Below, piece by piece: positions 46,010 to 53,507 of a stretch of 64,000 nt of DNA. Positions within the stretch are counted from its first letter, which is position 1; the number at the start of each line of letters is the position of its first letter. Under the pieces are notes generated by a model. The model was not told where the DNA came from. It made no database searches and saw only the letters and a list, made by a program, of their open reading frames with translations. The position numbers were made by a program, and so were the translations under genes. This DNA comes from Micromonospora fulviviridis (GTDB lineage Bacteria; Actinomycetota; Actinomycetes; Mycobacteriales; Micromonosporaceae): assembly GCF_014648395.1 (NCBI RefSeq), contig NZ_BMRA01000001.1, forward strand, positions 624,521 to 688,520, given 5' to 3'.

Positions 46010-46161
46010 GGCCACCTCTCCTTCCGTGAACAGGCCACAGGCATCGCCTACAACCTACAAGGTGGTAACAAGATCACAATGCCTGGCCATCGACGGTCGG
46101 CCGGGTCGTCGGCGAGGCGCTAACATCCCGTTCCGGAGTCGACACGATACGGAGGGCGTCG

Positions 46162-47367
46162 ATGTCCCGGCCCACCGCGCGCCCGGCCCTGGCCGTTCTG
46201 GCGACCCTCCTGGTCGCCGCTTCGCCGGCCGCCCCGGCGGCGGCCCGGGCGCCGTCGGCCTGCGCCGCCCCGCCCGCGCCGGCCCGCGCCGTCGCGGAGC
46301 AGCCCTGGCCCCAGCAACGGTACGCGCCCGACCGGCTCGCTCCCCTCGCCACCGGCTCCGGCGTGGTGGTCGCGGTGGTCGACTCCGGGGTGGACCGGTC
46401 CCACCCGCAGCTCGCCGGCCGGGTGCTCGACGGGGTCGACTTCCTCGACCCGGGCGGCGACGGCACCCGGGACTGTGCGGGGCACGGCACCGGCGTGGCG
46501 AGCATCATCGCCGCCGCGCCCCGGCCGGGCGTGGCCTTCCGCGGGCTCGCGCCGGACGCGCGCATCCTGCCGGTACGCGTCAGCGAACAGCAGGTGGTCG
46601 AGGGGCGGGAGTCGGGGCGTACGGTCGGCGCGGCCGACTTCGCCCGGGCCATCCGCTGGGCGGTGGACCACGACGCCGGGGTGGTCAACCTCTCCGTCGT
46701 GCTGTACGCGGACAACCCCGCCGTCCGTGCCGCGATCGCCTACGCGGTCCGGCGGGACGTCGTGGTGGTGGCCGCCGCCGGCAACCTGCACGACAGTGGG
46801 GATCCCCGCCCGTACCCGGCCGCGTACGACGGGGTGCTCGGGGTGGGCGCGATCGGGGCGGACGGCACCCGCGCCGCCTTCTCCCAGACCGGCCCGTACG
46901 TCGACCTGGTCGCCCCGGGCAGCGACGTGCTGATGGCGGCGCCCCGGCAGGGCCACCACCGGGCGGAGGGGACGAGCTACGCCGCGCCCTTCGTGGCCGG
47001 CACCGCGGCGCTGCTCCGGCAGTACCGCCCCGAACTGGACGCGGCCGAGGTCGCCCGGCGGATCGTGACGAGCGCCGACCCGGCCGCGGGGCGGGCGGAC
47101 GGCTACGGCGCGGGGGTGCTGAACCCGTACCGCGCGGTGACCGAGTCGACCGGTGGGGCGGCTGCCGGCCAGGGAACCGGGGCGGCGCTCCCGGTCGACC
47201 GGCCGGACCCGGCGGAGCTGGCCCGGCAGGCGCGCCGGACGACGGCCCGCGACCGGGCGCTGCTGGTGGCCGGCGCGACCGGGGCCGCCGCCCTCGTGGT
47301 GGTGCTGCTCGCCGTGGTGCTGCCCCGCGGGGCGCGCCGCCGTTGGCACCCGGCCGGCCCGGCCTGA
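46162..47367 (+). CDS. mycP: type VII secretion mycosin (subtilisin-like protease)
   Basis: A 401-residue membrane-anchored serine protease. Signal peptide, then subtilase motifs: Asp74 in VVDSGVD, His108 in GHGTGVAS, oxyanion Asn208 in AAAGN, Ser272 in GTSYAAP. Cys34 and Cys105 are placed for a disulfide. A C-terminal transmembrane helix (ALLVAGATGAAALVVVLLAVVL) and a short basic tail follow, the typical mycosin layout. Mycosins stabilise T7SS complexes and cut some substrates. GGAGG precedes the ATG. It is divergent from the SseB gene and convergent with the two WXG100 genes. Confidence 0.93.
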   Translation: MSRPTARPALAVLATLLVAASPAAPAAARAPSACAAPPAPARAVAEQPWPQQRYAPDRLAPLATGSGVVVAVVDSGVDRSHPQLAGRVLDGVDFLDPGGDGTRDCAGHGTGVASIIAAAPRPGVAFRGLAPDARILPVRVSEQQVVEGRESGRTVGAADFARAIRWAVDHDAGVVNLSVVLYADNPAVRAAIAYAVRRDVVVVAAAGNLHDSGDPRPYPAAYDGVLGVGAIGADGTRAAFSQTGPYVDLVAPGSDVLMAAPRQGHHRAEGTSYAAPFVAGTAALLRQYRPELDAAEVARRIVTSADPAAGRADGYGAGVLNPYRAVTESTGGAAAGQGTGAALPVDRPDPAELARQARRTTARDRALLVAGATGAAALVVVLLAVVLPRGARRRWHPAGPA

Positions 47368-47393
47368 CCCGGCCGGAACTGACACAACCCGAG

Positions 47394-47433
47394 CGGCGGG
47401 CGGCACGGGCGGGAGCGCCCGTGCCGCCCGCCG
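47394..47433. terminator. bidirectional terminator between mycP and esx genes
   Basis: An 18-base perfect stem (47394-47411 with 47416-47433) with a four-base loop, ending four bases before the esx gene stop. Confidence 0.88.
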
Positions 47434-47437
47434 ACGG

Positions 47438-47731
47438 TCACTGGAACAGGTTGACGTTCCGCTTCTCGGTGTCGAGGTAGTCGGCCGCGGAGTCCTCCAC
47501 GGCCAGCTTGATGTCGCGCAGCATGGCCTGGAGGTCCTGCGAGGCGGCCCGCCAGCGGGCCTGCCGCTGCTCGTAGGCCTCGCGCGCCTGGCCGGACCAG
47601 CTCGTCACCAGCGGGGCGGCGTCGCGTTCGAGCTGCCCGAGCTGGCTCTCGAGGGTGGTCAGCGCCCTCTGGATGTCCGCGCCGGCCTGTTGCAGGGCGG
47701 CGAAGTTGACGACCAGCACACCGTGGTCCAT
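47438..47731 (-). CDS. WXG100-family T7SS substrate (EsxA/B-like) 1
   Basis: A 97-residue helical hairpin protein. Trp-Ser-Gly in VTSWSGQAREAYEQ (about residue 45) is the WXG turn. Tyr-Leu-Asp-Thr-Glu near the C terminus fits the YxxxD/E secretion signal. It is probably exported as a heterodimer with the product of the gene 20 bases upstream. GGAAGGA precedes the ATG at 47731. The longer open frame is unlikely. Confidence 0.88.
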   Translation of the reverse strand: MDHGVLVVNFAALQQAGADIQRALTTLESQLGQLERDAAPLVTSWSGQAREAYEQRQARWRAASQDLQAMLRDIKLAVEDSAADYLDTEKRNVNLFQ

Positions 47732-47751
47732 CGATCGGTCCTTCCCGTGGG

Positions 47752-48081
47752 TCAGAGCGGCAGCTGGATGCCGCGGTGGGTGCCCGCCACCCGGCCGGCG
47801 GCCTCGGTGTCGGACACGTCGTAGTGCCGGCCGGCGGTGCGGATCGCCGTCGCGGTCTCCCGCAGCGCCCGTTGCAGGGCCGCCTGATCCTGCGCCCACT
47901 GCTGCTTGACCTGCGCGAAGGAGCGCCCACCGGCGCCCCGCCAGGCCTGCTGCAACACCTCCAGCTCGGCCATCAGGCCGCTGAGCATGGTCTGCAGCGA
48001 CTGGTCGACCTGCTCGAACTTCGCGGCGGTCTGCTGCATCACCGCGGCTTCTGCCTGGGTCTGGGACACCCCGGACGTCAC
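47752..48081 (-). CDS. WXG100-family T7SS substrate (EsxA/B-like) 2
   Basis: A 109-residue helical protein with Trp-Arg-Gly in QQAWRGAGGRSF (WXG turn) and YDVSD near the C terminus as the secretion signal. GTG at 48081 is chosen because GAGGAGACGAG lies just upstream. It precedes the other WXG100 gene by 20 bases, so the two form an operon and probably a dimer. A longer basic leader from 48120 seems unlikely. Confidence 0.85.
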   Translation of the reverse strand: MTSGVSQTQAEAAVMQQTAAKFEQVDQSLQTMLSGLMAELEVLQQAWRGAGGRSFAQVKQQWAQDQAALQRALRETATAIRTAGRHYDVSDTEAAGRVAGTHRGIQLPL

Positions 48082-48305
48082 CTCGTCTCCTCGGTCGTGG
48101 CTGGTCGCCGGAGCGACCACCGTGGACTCGCCGGAGTGCGCCGCCGGAGAAGGGGGGAGGGGACGGCCGGCGCGCTCGACGGAACTCGTCGCTGACGGTA
48201 GCCGTCCGACTCCGGTTCTGCTACCCCCTCGGGCTCCCCTGTGGACGACGAAGCCCTACGATGAGCCACGGCGGCGTCACCCGGCGAACAGGCGGAGGAG
48301 GTGCG

Positions 48306-50108
48306 GTGACCGCGACCACGACCGACCGGCCGGCTCCCGCACCCGCCCCGCCGCCACAGTCGACACAGCGCCCGGCTCCCGCCGTTCGCGCCGGGCAGGT
48401 GGTGGCCGCGCAGGTCGCGGTGGCGGTGCTGGTCGCAGCGGTGGGCCGGGGCGTCCCGGTGACCGCGGCGGCCCTGCTGCTGGCGGCGGTCCTGCTGCCC
48501 GCCACCTGGGTCCGGTTCCGGGGCCGCTGGCTCTTCGAATGGCTCGCCGTCGGCGCGGCGTACCTGACCCGGCGGCGCGCCCTGCCGGCGGCCTCCGGGC
48601 CGGCGGCGCTGCTGGAGCTGGCCCACCCCGGGGCGGCGGTACGCGCGGCGGAGCTGGCCGGCGGCCCGGCGGCGGTTCTGGAGGACGCCGCCGGGATGAC
48701 CGCGTTGCTGGAGCTCGGCGACCCGGACGACCTGCTCGGCGAGGGCCCGCGGGAGCTGCCGTCGCCGCTCGGCCTGCTGCCCCCGGCCGGGCCGGAGAGC
48801 CCACCGGTCCGCATCCAGCTGCTGTGCTCCGCGTCGCCCGCCCCGGCGCCCACCGCCGGCGCAGCCGGCACGTCGTACCGCCAGCTCACCGACGGGCGGC
48901 TGGCGGGCCGGGCCCGGGCGGTGCTGGCCGTCCGGGTGCTCCGGGCCGACGGCTGGTCGGAGGAGGAGCTGCTCCGGGCGCTGTCCGGCACGGTCCGGCG
49001 GATCGTGCGCCGGCTCGGCCCGCTCTCCGGTCGCCCGCTCGGCGGCCCGGCGGCGCTGCGCGTGGTGGCCGAACTGGCCCACCACGACGCCGGGGCACCG
49101 GTCCGGGAGAGCTGGCCGGCGGTGACCGTGGGCGGGCTGCCGCAGACCACCTGGCGGCTGCGCCGCTGGCCGGATCCGCGCACCGACGCGGCACGGCGGC
49201 TGGTTCCCCGGCTGCTCGCGCTGCCGGCCACCGCCACCACCGTCGCGCTCTGCGTGGGGCCGCGCGCCGGCGCCGACGCCGCGCCCACGCCGGCCGAGCT
49301 GACCGTACGCCTGGCCGCCCCCACCACCGCGGAGCTGGCGGTGGCCGAGCGGGCGCTGCGCCGGCTCGCCGGGGATCTCGGCGCGCAGCTGCGCCGGCTG
49401 GACGGCGAGCACCTGACCGGGCTGGCGGCCACCCTGCCGCTGGCGGTCGCCCGGGCGGCCACCCCGGTCGGGCCCGAGCTGGCCGCCCTCGAGCTGGCCC
49501 TCGGCGAGTCCGGGTTGATGGTGGGCGCCAACCGGCACGGCGGCGCCGTGACCGTACGCCTGTTCCGCCCCGCGACGACCCGGCTGCTGCTGGTCGGTGG
49601 GGTACGCGCGGCCCAGCTGCTGACCCTGCGGGCACTTGCGCTCGGCGCCCGGGTGGCGGTGCAGACGACCCGACCCCGGGTCTGGGAGCCGTTCGTCCGC
49701 GGGGTCGGCGCACCGGGCGGCGTGGTCCCGCTGGTCCCGCCGGGGCGGCCGGTCGGCGGGCAGCCTGGCTCGCCGCTGCAACCCTTGTTGCTGGTGGTCG
49801 ACGCCGGCCCGGTGCCGCCGGAGGTCGGTCCGGCGGCGGCCTGGCAGTCCGTGCTGGTGGTCCGCGACGAGCTGACCCCGGCCGACACGGCCGCGCTGGC
49901 CCGCGCCGACCTGGCGATCCTGCAACCGCTCGATCCCGGCGAGGCGGCGCTGGCCGGTGCGGCGCTCGGCCTGGGCGGCTCGGCGGAGTGGCTGACCCGG
50001 ATCCGGGACGACATGGTGGCGGTGGTGAACCGGCGGGCGTTGCGCTGGGCGCTGCTCTCGCCGACGCCGATCGAGTCGCAACTGGTCGGTCGCCCGGCCC
50101 GCCATTGA
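48306..50108 (+). CDS. eccE: type VII secretion protein EccE
   Basis: A 600-residue peripheral component of the T7SS membrane complex. Two membrane segments lie near the N terminus (GQVVAAQVAVAVLVAAVG and VTAAALLLAAVLLPATWVRF, about residues 30-75). A long cytoplasmic alpha/beta region of EccE type follows (RQLTDGRLAGRARAVLAVRV, then QTTWRLRRWPDPRTDAARRLV). GTG at 48306 has GGAGGAGG just upstream. It is divergent from the WXG100 genes over about 220 bases. The other core components (EccB, EccC, EccD) are not in this window. Confidence 0.8.
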   Translation: MTATTTDRPAPAPAPPPQSTQRPAPAVRAGQVVAAQVAVAVLVAAVGRGVPVTAAALLLAAVLLPATWVRFRGRWLFEWLAVGAAYLTRRRALPAASGPAALLELAHPGAAVRAAELAGGPAAVLEDAAGMTALLELGDPDDLLGEGPRELPSPLGLLPPAGPESPPVRIQLLCSASPAPAPTAGAAGTSYRQLTDGRLAGRARAVLAVRVLRADGWSEEELLRALSGTVRRIVRRLGPLSGRPLGGPAALRVVAELAHHDAGAPVRESWPAVTVGGLPQTTWRLRRWPDPRTDAARRLVPRLLALPATATTVALCVGPRAGADAAPTPAELTVRLAAPTTAELAVAERALRRLAGDLGAQLRRLDGEHLTGLAATLPLAVARAATPVGPELAALELALGESGLMVGANRHGGAVTVRLFRPATTRLLLVGGVRAAQLLTLRALALGARVAVQTTRPRVWEPFVRGVGAPGGVVPLVPPGRPVGGQPGSPLQPLLLVVDAGPVPPEVGPAAAWQSVLVVRDELTPADTAALARADLAILQPLDPGEAALAGAALGLGGSAEWLTRIRDDMVAVVNRRALRWALLSPTPIESQLVGRPARH

Positions 50109-50155
50109 GCCGGCACGGGTTCCGCGAGTCGACGCGGCGTGGCACGATCCCGGCC

Positions 50156-50542
50156 ATGGATTTTCTGAAGGGTCTTCTGATCCGGCTGGGCACGACGGCC
50201 GTGGCGTTCTGGTTGGCCACGCTGCTCATCCCGGGCATCACGCTGGACTCGGATTCGGCCACCGAGACGGTCACCACGCTGGTGCTCGTCGCGGTGATCT
50301 TCGGTGTGGTCAACGCGGTGCTCCAGCCGATCATCAAGACCGTCGGCTGCGGCTTCTACCTGTTGACCCTCGGCCTGATCGCGCTGGTGGTCAACGGCCT
50401 GCTCTTCCTGCTCACCAGCTGGATCGCCGGTGAGGCGGGGCTGCCTTTCCACGTGGACGGCTTCTGGCCGGCCGCGGTGCTGGGCGCGCTCTTCGTCGGC
50501 ATCGTCACCTGGATCCTCGGCGCCGTCCTCGACCGCGACTGA
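50156..50542 (+). CDS. phage holin superfamily IV-like membrane protein
   Basis: A 128-residue protein with four predicted membrane segments (VAFWLATLLIPGI, LVLVAVIFGVVNAVL, FYLLTLGLIALVVNGLLFLL, VLGALFVGIVTWILGAVL). It matches the 'phage holin family 4' group (PF04020-like), which is common in chromosomes and rarely phage-derived. The real function is unknown. ATG at 50156. No lysis or phage gene lies near it, so the holin name should not be read as prophage evidence. Confidence 0.8.
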   Translation: MDFLKGLLIRLGTTAVAFWLATLLIPGITLDSDSATETVTTLVLVAVIFGVVNAVLQPIIKTVGCGFYLLTLGLIALVVNGLLFLLTSWIAGEAGLPFHVDGFWPAAVLGALFVGIVTWILGAVLDRD

Positions 50543-50569
50543 GCCCGCACCACCCGCTGATTCCCGCCC

Positions 50570-50595
50570 GCCGGCCCAGGCCAGTGGGCGGGAAT
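50570..50595 (+). terminator. possible terminator after holin-like gene
   Basis: ATTCCCGCCC (50570-50579) pairs with GGGCGGGAAT (50586-50595), six-base loop, no T run. Confidence 0.5.
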
Positions 50596-50636
50596 TGGCT
50601 GGCGAGGCCCGGTCGGGCCGCAACTAGGGTCGAAGG

Positions 50637-51125
50637 GTGTTCACCCTGACCCGCCCTGACGGCTACCTGCTCAGCACCGATCCGGACCGGCTCGACCTGG
50701 ACCGGGTGCACCACTGGCTCTCCACCGACGCCTACTGGGCGCTCGGGCGGGACCGGGCCACGGTGGGGCGGGCCTTCGCCGGGTCGATCGGCTTCGGCGT
50801 CTACCGGCCCGGGGACGGGCGGCAGGTCGCGGTGGCGCGGGTGGTCACCGACCGGGCGACCTTCGCCTGGCTCTGCGACGTCTACGTCGACCGGGCCGAG
50901 CGGGGCCGGGGGCTGGGCACCTGGCTGGCCGGCGCGGCCCGCGACCACCTGGCCGAGTGGGGCGTACGCCGGATCGTGCTGGCCACCAACGACGCGCACG
51001 GGGTCTACGCGAAGGTCGGCTTCACGCCGGTCGACCCGGGCCGCTGGATGGAGTACGACCGGCGGGTGACCCAGCTCACCGGAAAGGACCAAAGCGCCGG
51101 TTCGCCACTTACGGTGGAGGCGTGA
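50637..51125 (+). CDS. GNAT-family N-acetyltransferase
   Basis: A 162-residue acyltransferase. Motif A (DVYVDRAERGRGLGTWLAG) binds acetyl-CoA, and VLATNDAHGVYAKVGF is motif B. The acceptor substrate is unknown. Its start is GTG at 50637 and its stop overlaps the start of rarD (GTGA), so the two genes are co-translated. Confidence 0.85.
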   Translation: MFTLTRPDGYLLSTDPDRLDLDRVHHWLSTDAYWALGRDRATVGRAFAGSIGFGVYRPGDGRQVAVARVVTDRATFAWLCDVYVDRAERGRGLGTWLAGAARDHLAEWGVRRIVLATNDAHGVYAKVGFTPVDPGRWMEYDRRVTQLTGKDQSAGSPLTVEA

Positions 51126-52045
51126 ACCAGACCCGTCTCGGCTACCTCTACGGCTTCGGCGCGTACCTGCTCTGGGGTTTCTTCCCGATCTACCTGAAGC
51201 TGCTCCGCCCGGCCGGGCCGGTGGAGATCCTCGCGCACCGGATCGTCTGGTCGGTGGTCTTCGTTGCGCTGCTGCTGGCCGCCATGCGCAACATCGGCTT
51301 CCTGCGGGCGCTGGTCCGGCGGCCCCGGGCGCTCGCCGCCATCGCGGCCGCCGCCGCGCTCATCGCCGTCAACTGGGGCACCTACATCGACGGGGTGAAC
51401 TCCGACCGGGTGGTGGAGACCGCCCTCGGCTACTTCATCAACCCGCTGGTCGTGGTGCTGATCGGGGTCTTCGTGCTGCGCGAGCGGCTGCGCCCGGCGC
51501 AGTGGGCGGCGCTCGGCGTGGGTGGCCTCGCGGTGGCGGTGCTGACCGTCGACTACGGCCGGCTGCCCTGGCTGGCCCTCACGCTGGCCTTCAGCTTCGC
51601 CGGGTACGGGCTGGTCAAGAAGCGGCTCGGGCTGCCCGCCGCGGAGGGGCTCTTCGTCGAGTCGGCAGTGCTGGCCCTGCCCGCGCTGGCCTACCTCGGC
51701 TGGCTCGGCCGGCAGGGCGACGCCACCTTCGGGCACGGCTCCGGGCACACCGTGCTGCTGGTCCTGGCCGGCGCGGCCACCGCGATCCCGCTGCTGCTCT
51801 TCGCCGGGGCGGCCAACCGGCTGCCGCTCACCGGGTTGGGCATGTTGCAGTACCTCGCGCCGATCCTCCAGCTCGGCTGCGGCGTGCTGATCTTCCACGA
51901 GCCGATGCCGCCGGCCCGGCTGGCCGGGTTCGCCCTGGTCTGGCTCGCCCTCGTGGTGTTCACGGCGGACGCCGTCCGGCACACCCGCCGGACCCGCGCC
52001 GCGGCGCGGGCGGCCGCCGCCCCGGTGCCCGCGGGGGCCCGCTGA
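51122..52045 (+). CDS. rarD: EamA-family transporter RarD
   Basis: A 307-residue membrane protein with about ten helices. The RarD signature is recognisable in YGFGAYLLWGFFPIYLKLL and HRIVWSVVF at the N terminus. VNSDRVVETALGYFINPLVVVLIG and LGMLQYLAPILQLGCGVLIF complete the duplicated EamA repeats. RarD proteins are putative exporters; chloramphenicol sensitivity gave the name. Translation is coupled to the upstream GNAT gene. Confidence 0.88.
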   Translation: MNQTRLGYLYGFGAYLLWGFFPIYLKLLRPAGPVEILAHRIVWSVVFVALLLAAMRNIGFLRALVRRPRALAAIAAAAALIAVNWGTYIDGVNSDRVVETALGYFINPLVVVLIGVFVLRERLRPAQWAALGVGGLAVAVLTVDYGRLPWLALTLAFSFAGYGLVKKRLGLPAAEGLFVESAVLALPALAYLGWLGRQGDATFGHGSGHTVLLVLAGAATAIPLLLFAGAANRLPLTGLGMLQYLAPILQLGCGVLIFHEPMPPARLAGFALVWLALVVFTADAVRHTRRTRAAARAAAAPVPAGAR

Positions 52046-52052
52046 CCGCACC

Positions 52053-52772
52053 TCAGCGGGCGTCGTAGGCGAGCACCGGGGTGCCGTCGGCGCGGACCAG
52101 TTCGAGGCGTACCAGTTCGCCGTGGGTGAAGTGGGTGGCGCCGACCACCCGGACGTTGTCGCCGGGGGCGGCCAGCCAGGTGCCGACCTGCTCCGTCGCG
52201 CCGTCCGGGCCGTGCGCCACCAGCCGGAAGGTGTACGCCTCGCGGTGACCGCCGCGCTGGTCGTACCCGCAGCGCATGGTCACCTCGGTTCCCCACCTCT
52301 TGTCGGTCAGGCCGACCTCGGCGTGCAGCGGCACCGGGCCGGCGACCGGCCGCATGGCCGTCATGGTCACCTGCGCCGTGGCGCTCGCCGTCGGGCCCGT
52401 CGCCGTGGGCGGCGGGGTGGCCGGCGGGCGGACCAGGGACACCCCGACGCCGGCCAGCACGGCGAGCGCGGCCGCGGCGAGCGCGGTCAGCGCGTACCGT
52501 CGCCGGGACCGGGACCGCTCGCGGCGCCGGCGCTCCCGCGCGGCGTCGAGCAGCGCGGGCACCCGGGAGGTCTCCGTGGCGGACGGCAGGAACTGCTCCA
52601 GCCCGGCCGGGTCGAGCCGGCCCAGCAGGCCGGGCAGCACGGCGATCTCGGCCACCGCCTCCCGGCAGGACGCGCAGCCGGCCAGGTGCCGCTCGTAGGC
52701 CGCCCGGTCGGCGGGGGCGAGGGCGCCCAGGACGTACGCGCCGTCGTCGTGCGCGAACTCGCAGCGGGTCAT
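52053..52772 (-). CDS. zinc-binding anti-sigma factor
   Basis: A 239-residue protein. The N-terminal zinc anti-sigma motif (FAHDDGAYVLGALAPADRA, then HLAGCASC, His-x3-Cys-x2-Cys) binds the sigma factor. One membrane helix follows (ALTALAAAALAVLAGVGVSLV), then an extracytoplasmic beta domain of about 110 residues. The ATG overlaps the ECF sigma stop by four bases (ATGA). It is convergent with rarD. It probably releases its sigma factor on a redox or envelope signal. Confidence 0.9.
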   Translation of the reverse strand: MTRCEFAHDDGAYVLGALAPADRAAYERHLAGCASCREAVAEIAVLPGLLGRLDPAGLEQFLPSATETSRVPALLDAARERRRRERSRSRRRYALTALAAAALAVLAGVGVSLVRPPATPPPTATGPTASATAQVTMTAMRPVAGPVPLHAEVGLTDKRWGTEVTMRCGYDQRGGHREAYTFRLVAHGPDGATEQVGTWLAAPGDNVRVVGATHFTHGELVRLELVRADGTPVLAYDAR

Positions 52773-53284
52773 CCGGTCACCCCCATCTCGGCCAGCGCCA
52801 ACCGTAGTGACCGGAGCGCGTAGTGCGTGCGGGACTTCACCGTGCCCGGCGGCACCCCGAGCCGCGCGGCCGCCTCCGCCACCGACCGCCCCTGGTAGAA
52901 GCACTCCACGAGCACCTCGCGGTGGGTCGGGCTGAGCCGGTTCAGCGCTTCGGCCACGGTCCACGCCTCCACCGCGCGCTCCGTCTCGTCGACCGTCTCG
53001 GCAGGTTCGGGCAGTTCGTCGGTGAAGACCTCGCCGACGCGGGTGGACCGCCGGCGCCAGGCGTCGATGGCCAGGTTCCGGGCGGTGGTGAACAGCCAGG
53101 CGCGGACCGAGCCGCGCCGCGGGTCCAGCGACTCGGGATGCCGCCAGGCCCGGAGCAGGGTCTCCTGCACCAGGTCCTCGGCGCGCGAGCGGTCGCCGTT
53201 GACCAGCCGGAGGGCGTGCGCGAAGAGCGCGTCGGCATGCTCGTCGTGCAGCGCGCGCAGCAGTTGGGCGTCGTGGTCACTGAT
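52769..53284 (-). CDS. ECF sigma factor with apparent ATC start codon
   Basis: Sigma regions 2 and 4 are complete only if translation begins upstream of the first canonical start. In frame, the protein reads SDHDAQLLRALHDEHADA, then RAEDLVQETLLRAW (region 2) and RLGVPPGTVKSRTHYALR (region 4). The only well-placed start is ATC at 53284, seven bases after GAGG. The next in-frame GTG is at 53170, inside region 2. So a rare ATC start, or an ATG-to-ATC change or base error, is likely. 171 residues. It overlaps its anti-sigma gene and is divergent from phoX. Confidence 0.75.
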   Translation of the reverse strand: MSDHDAQLLRALHDEHADALFAHALRLVNGDRSRAEDLVQETLLRAWRHPESLDPRRGSVRAWLFTTARNLAIDAWRRRSTRVGEVFTDELPEPAETVDETERAVEAWTVAEALNRLSPTHREVLVECFYQGRSVAEAAARLGVPPGTVKSRTHYALRSLRLALAEMGVTG

Positions 53285-53384
53285 GGCGGTACCTCGCTTC
53301 CGGCGGCGGGGAGACCGGCGATGCGTTCGCCCCTTGATACGTGCCGTGACGCCGAACGGTTCAGCCGCAGGTCACACGGTAGCT

Positions 53385-53428
53385 GTTCACATCCGGTTCA
53401 CGTGCCGGCCGGTGCCCGCTCACCGGGC
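53385..53428 (+). promoter_or_regulatory. PHO box (PhoP-binding repeats) upstream of phoX
   Basis: GTTCACATCCG (53385-53395) and GTTCACGTGCC (53396-53406) are two 11-base direct repeat units, as in actinobacterial PHO boxes. A further unit, GCTCACCGGGC (53418-53428), is in phase after one degenerate unit. The site is 80-120 bases before the phoX start. It also lies upstream of the divergent ECF sigma gene. Confidence 0.72.
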
Positions 53429-53507
53429 CCTGGCAGCGTCCGGCCCGTACGCGCGCCCCGGCCGATTCCGGGCGCGCCACCGACGTCCGACCAGGAGGCT
53501 CCACCCC

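Noticed and set aside
50156..50542. Holin-like gene as sign of a prophage
   Set aside because: No phage structural, integrase or lysis gene nearby; this membrane family is widespread in chromosomes.
52769..53170. ECF sigma gene starting at the GTG at 53170
   Set aside because: It would remove most of sigma region 2, whose coding sequence is clear upstream.
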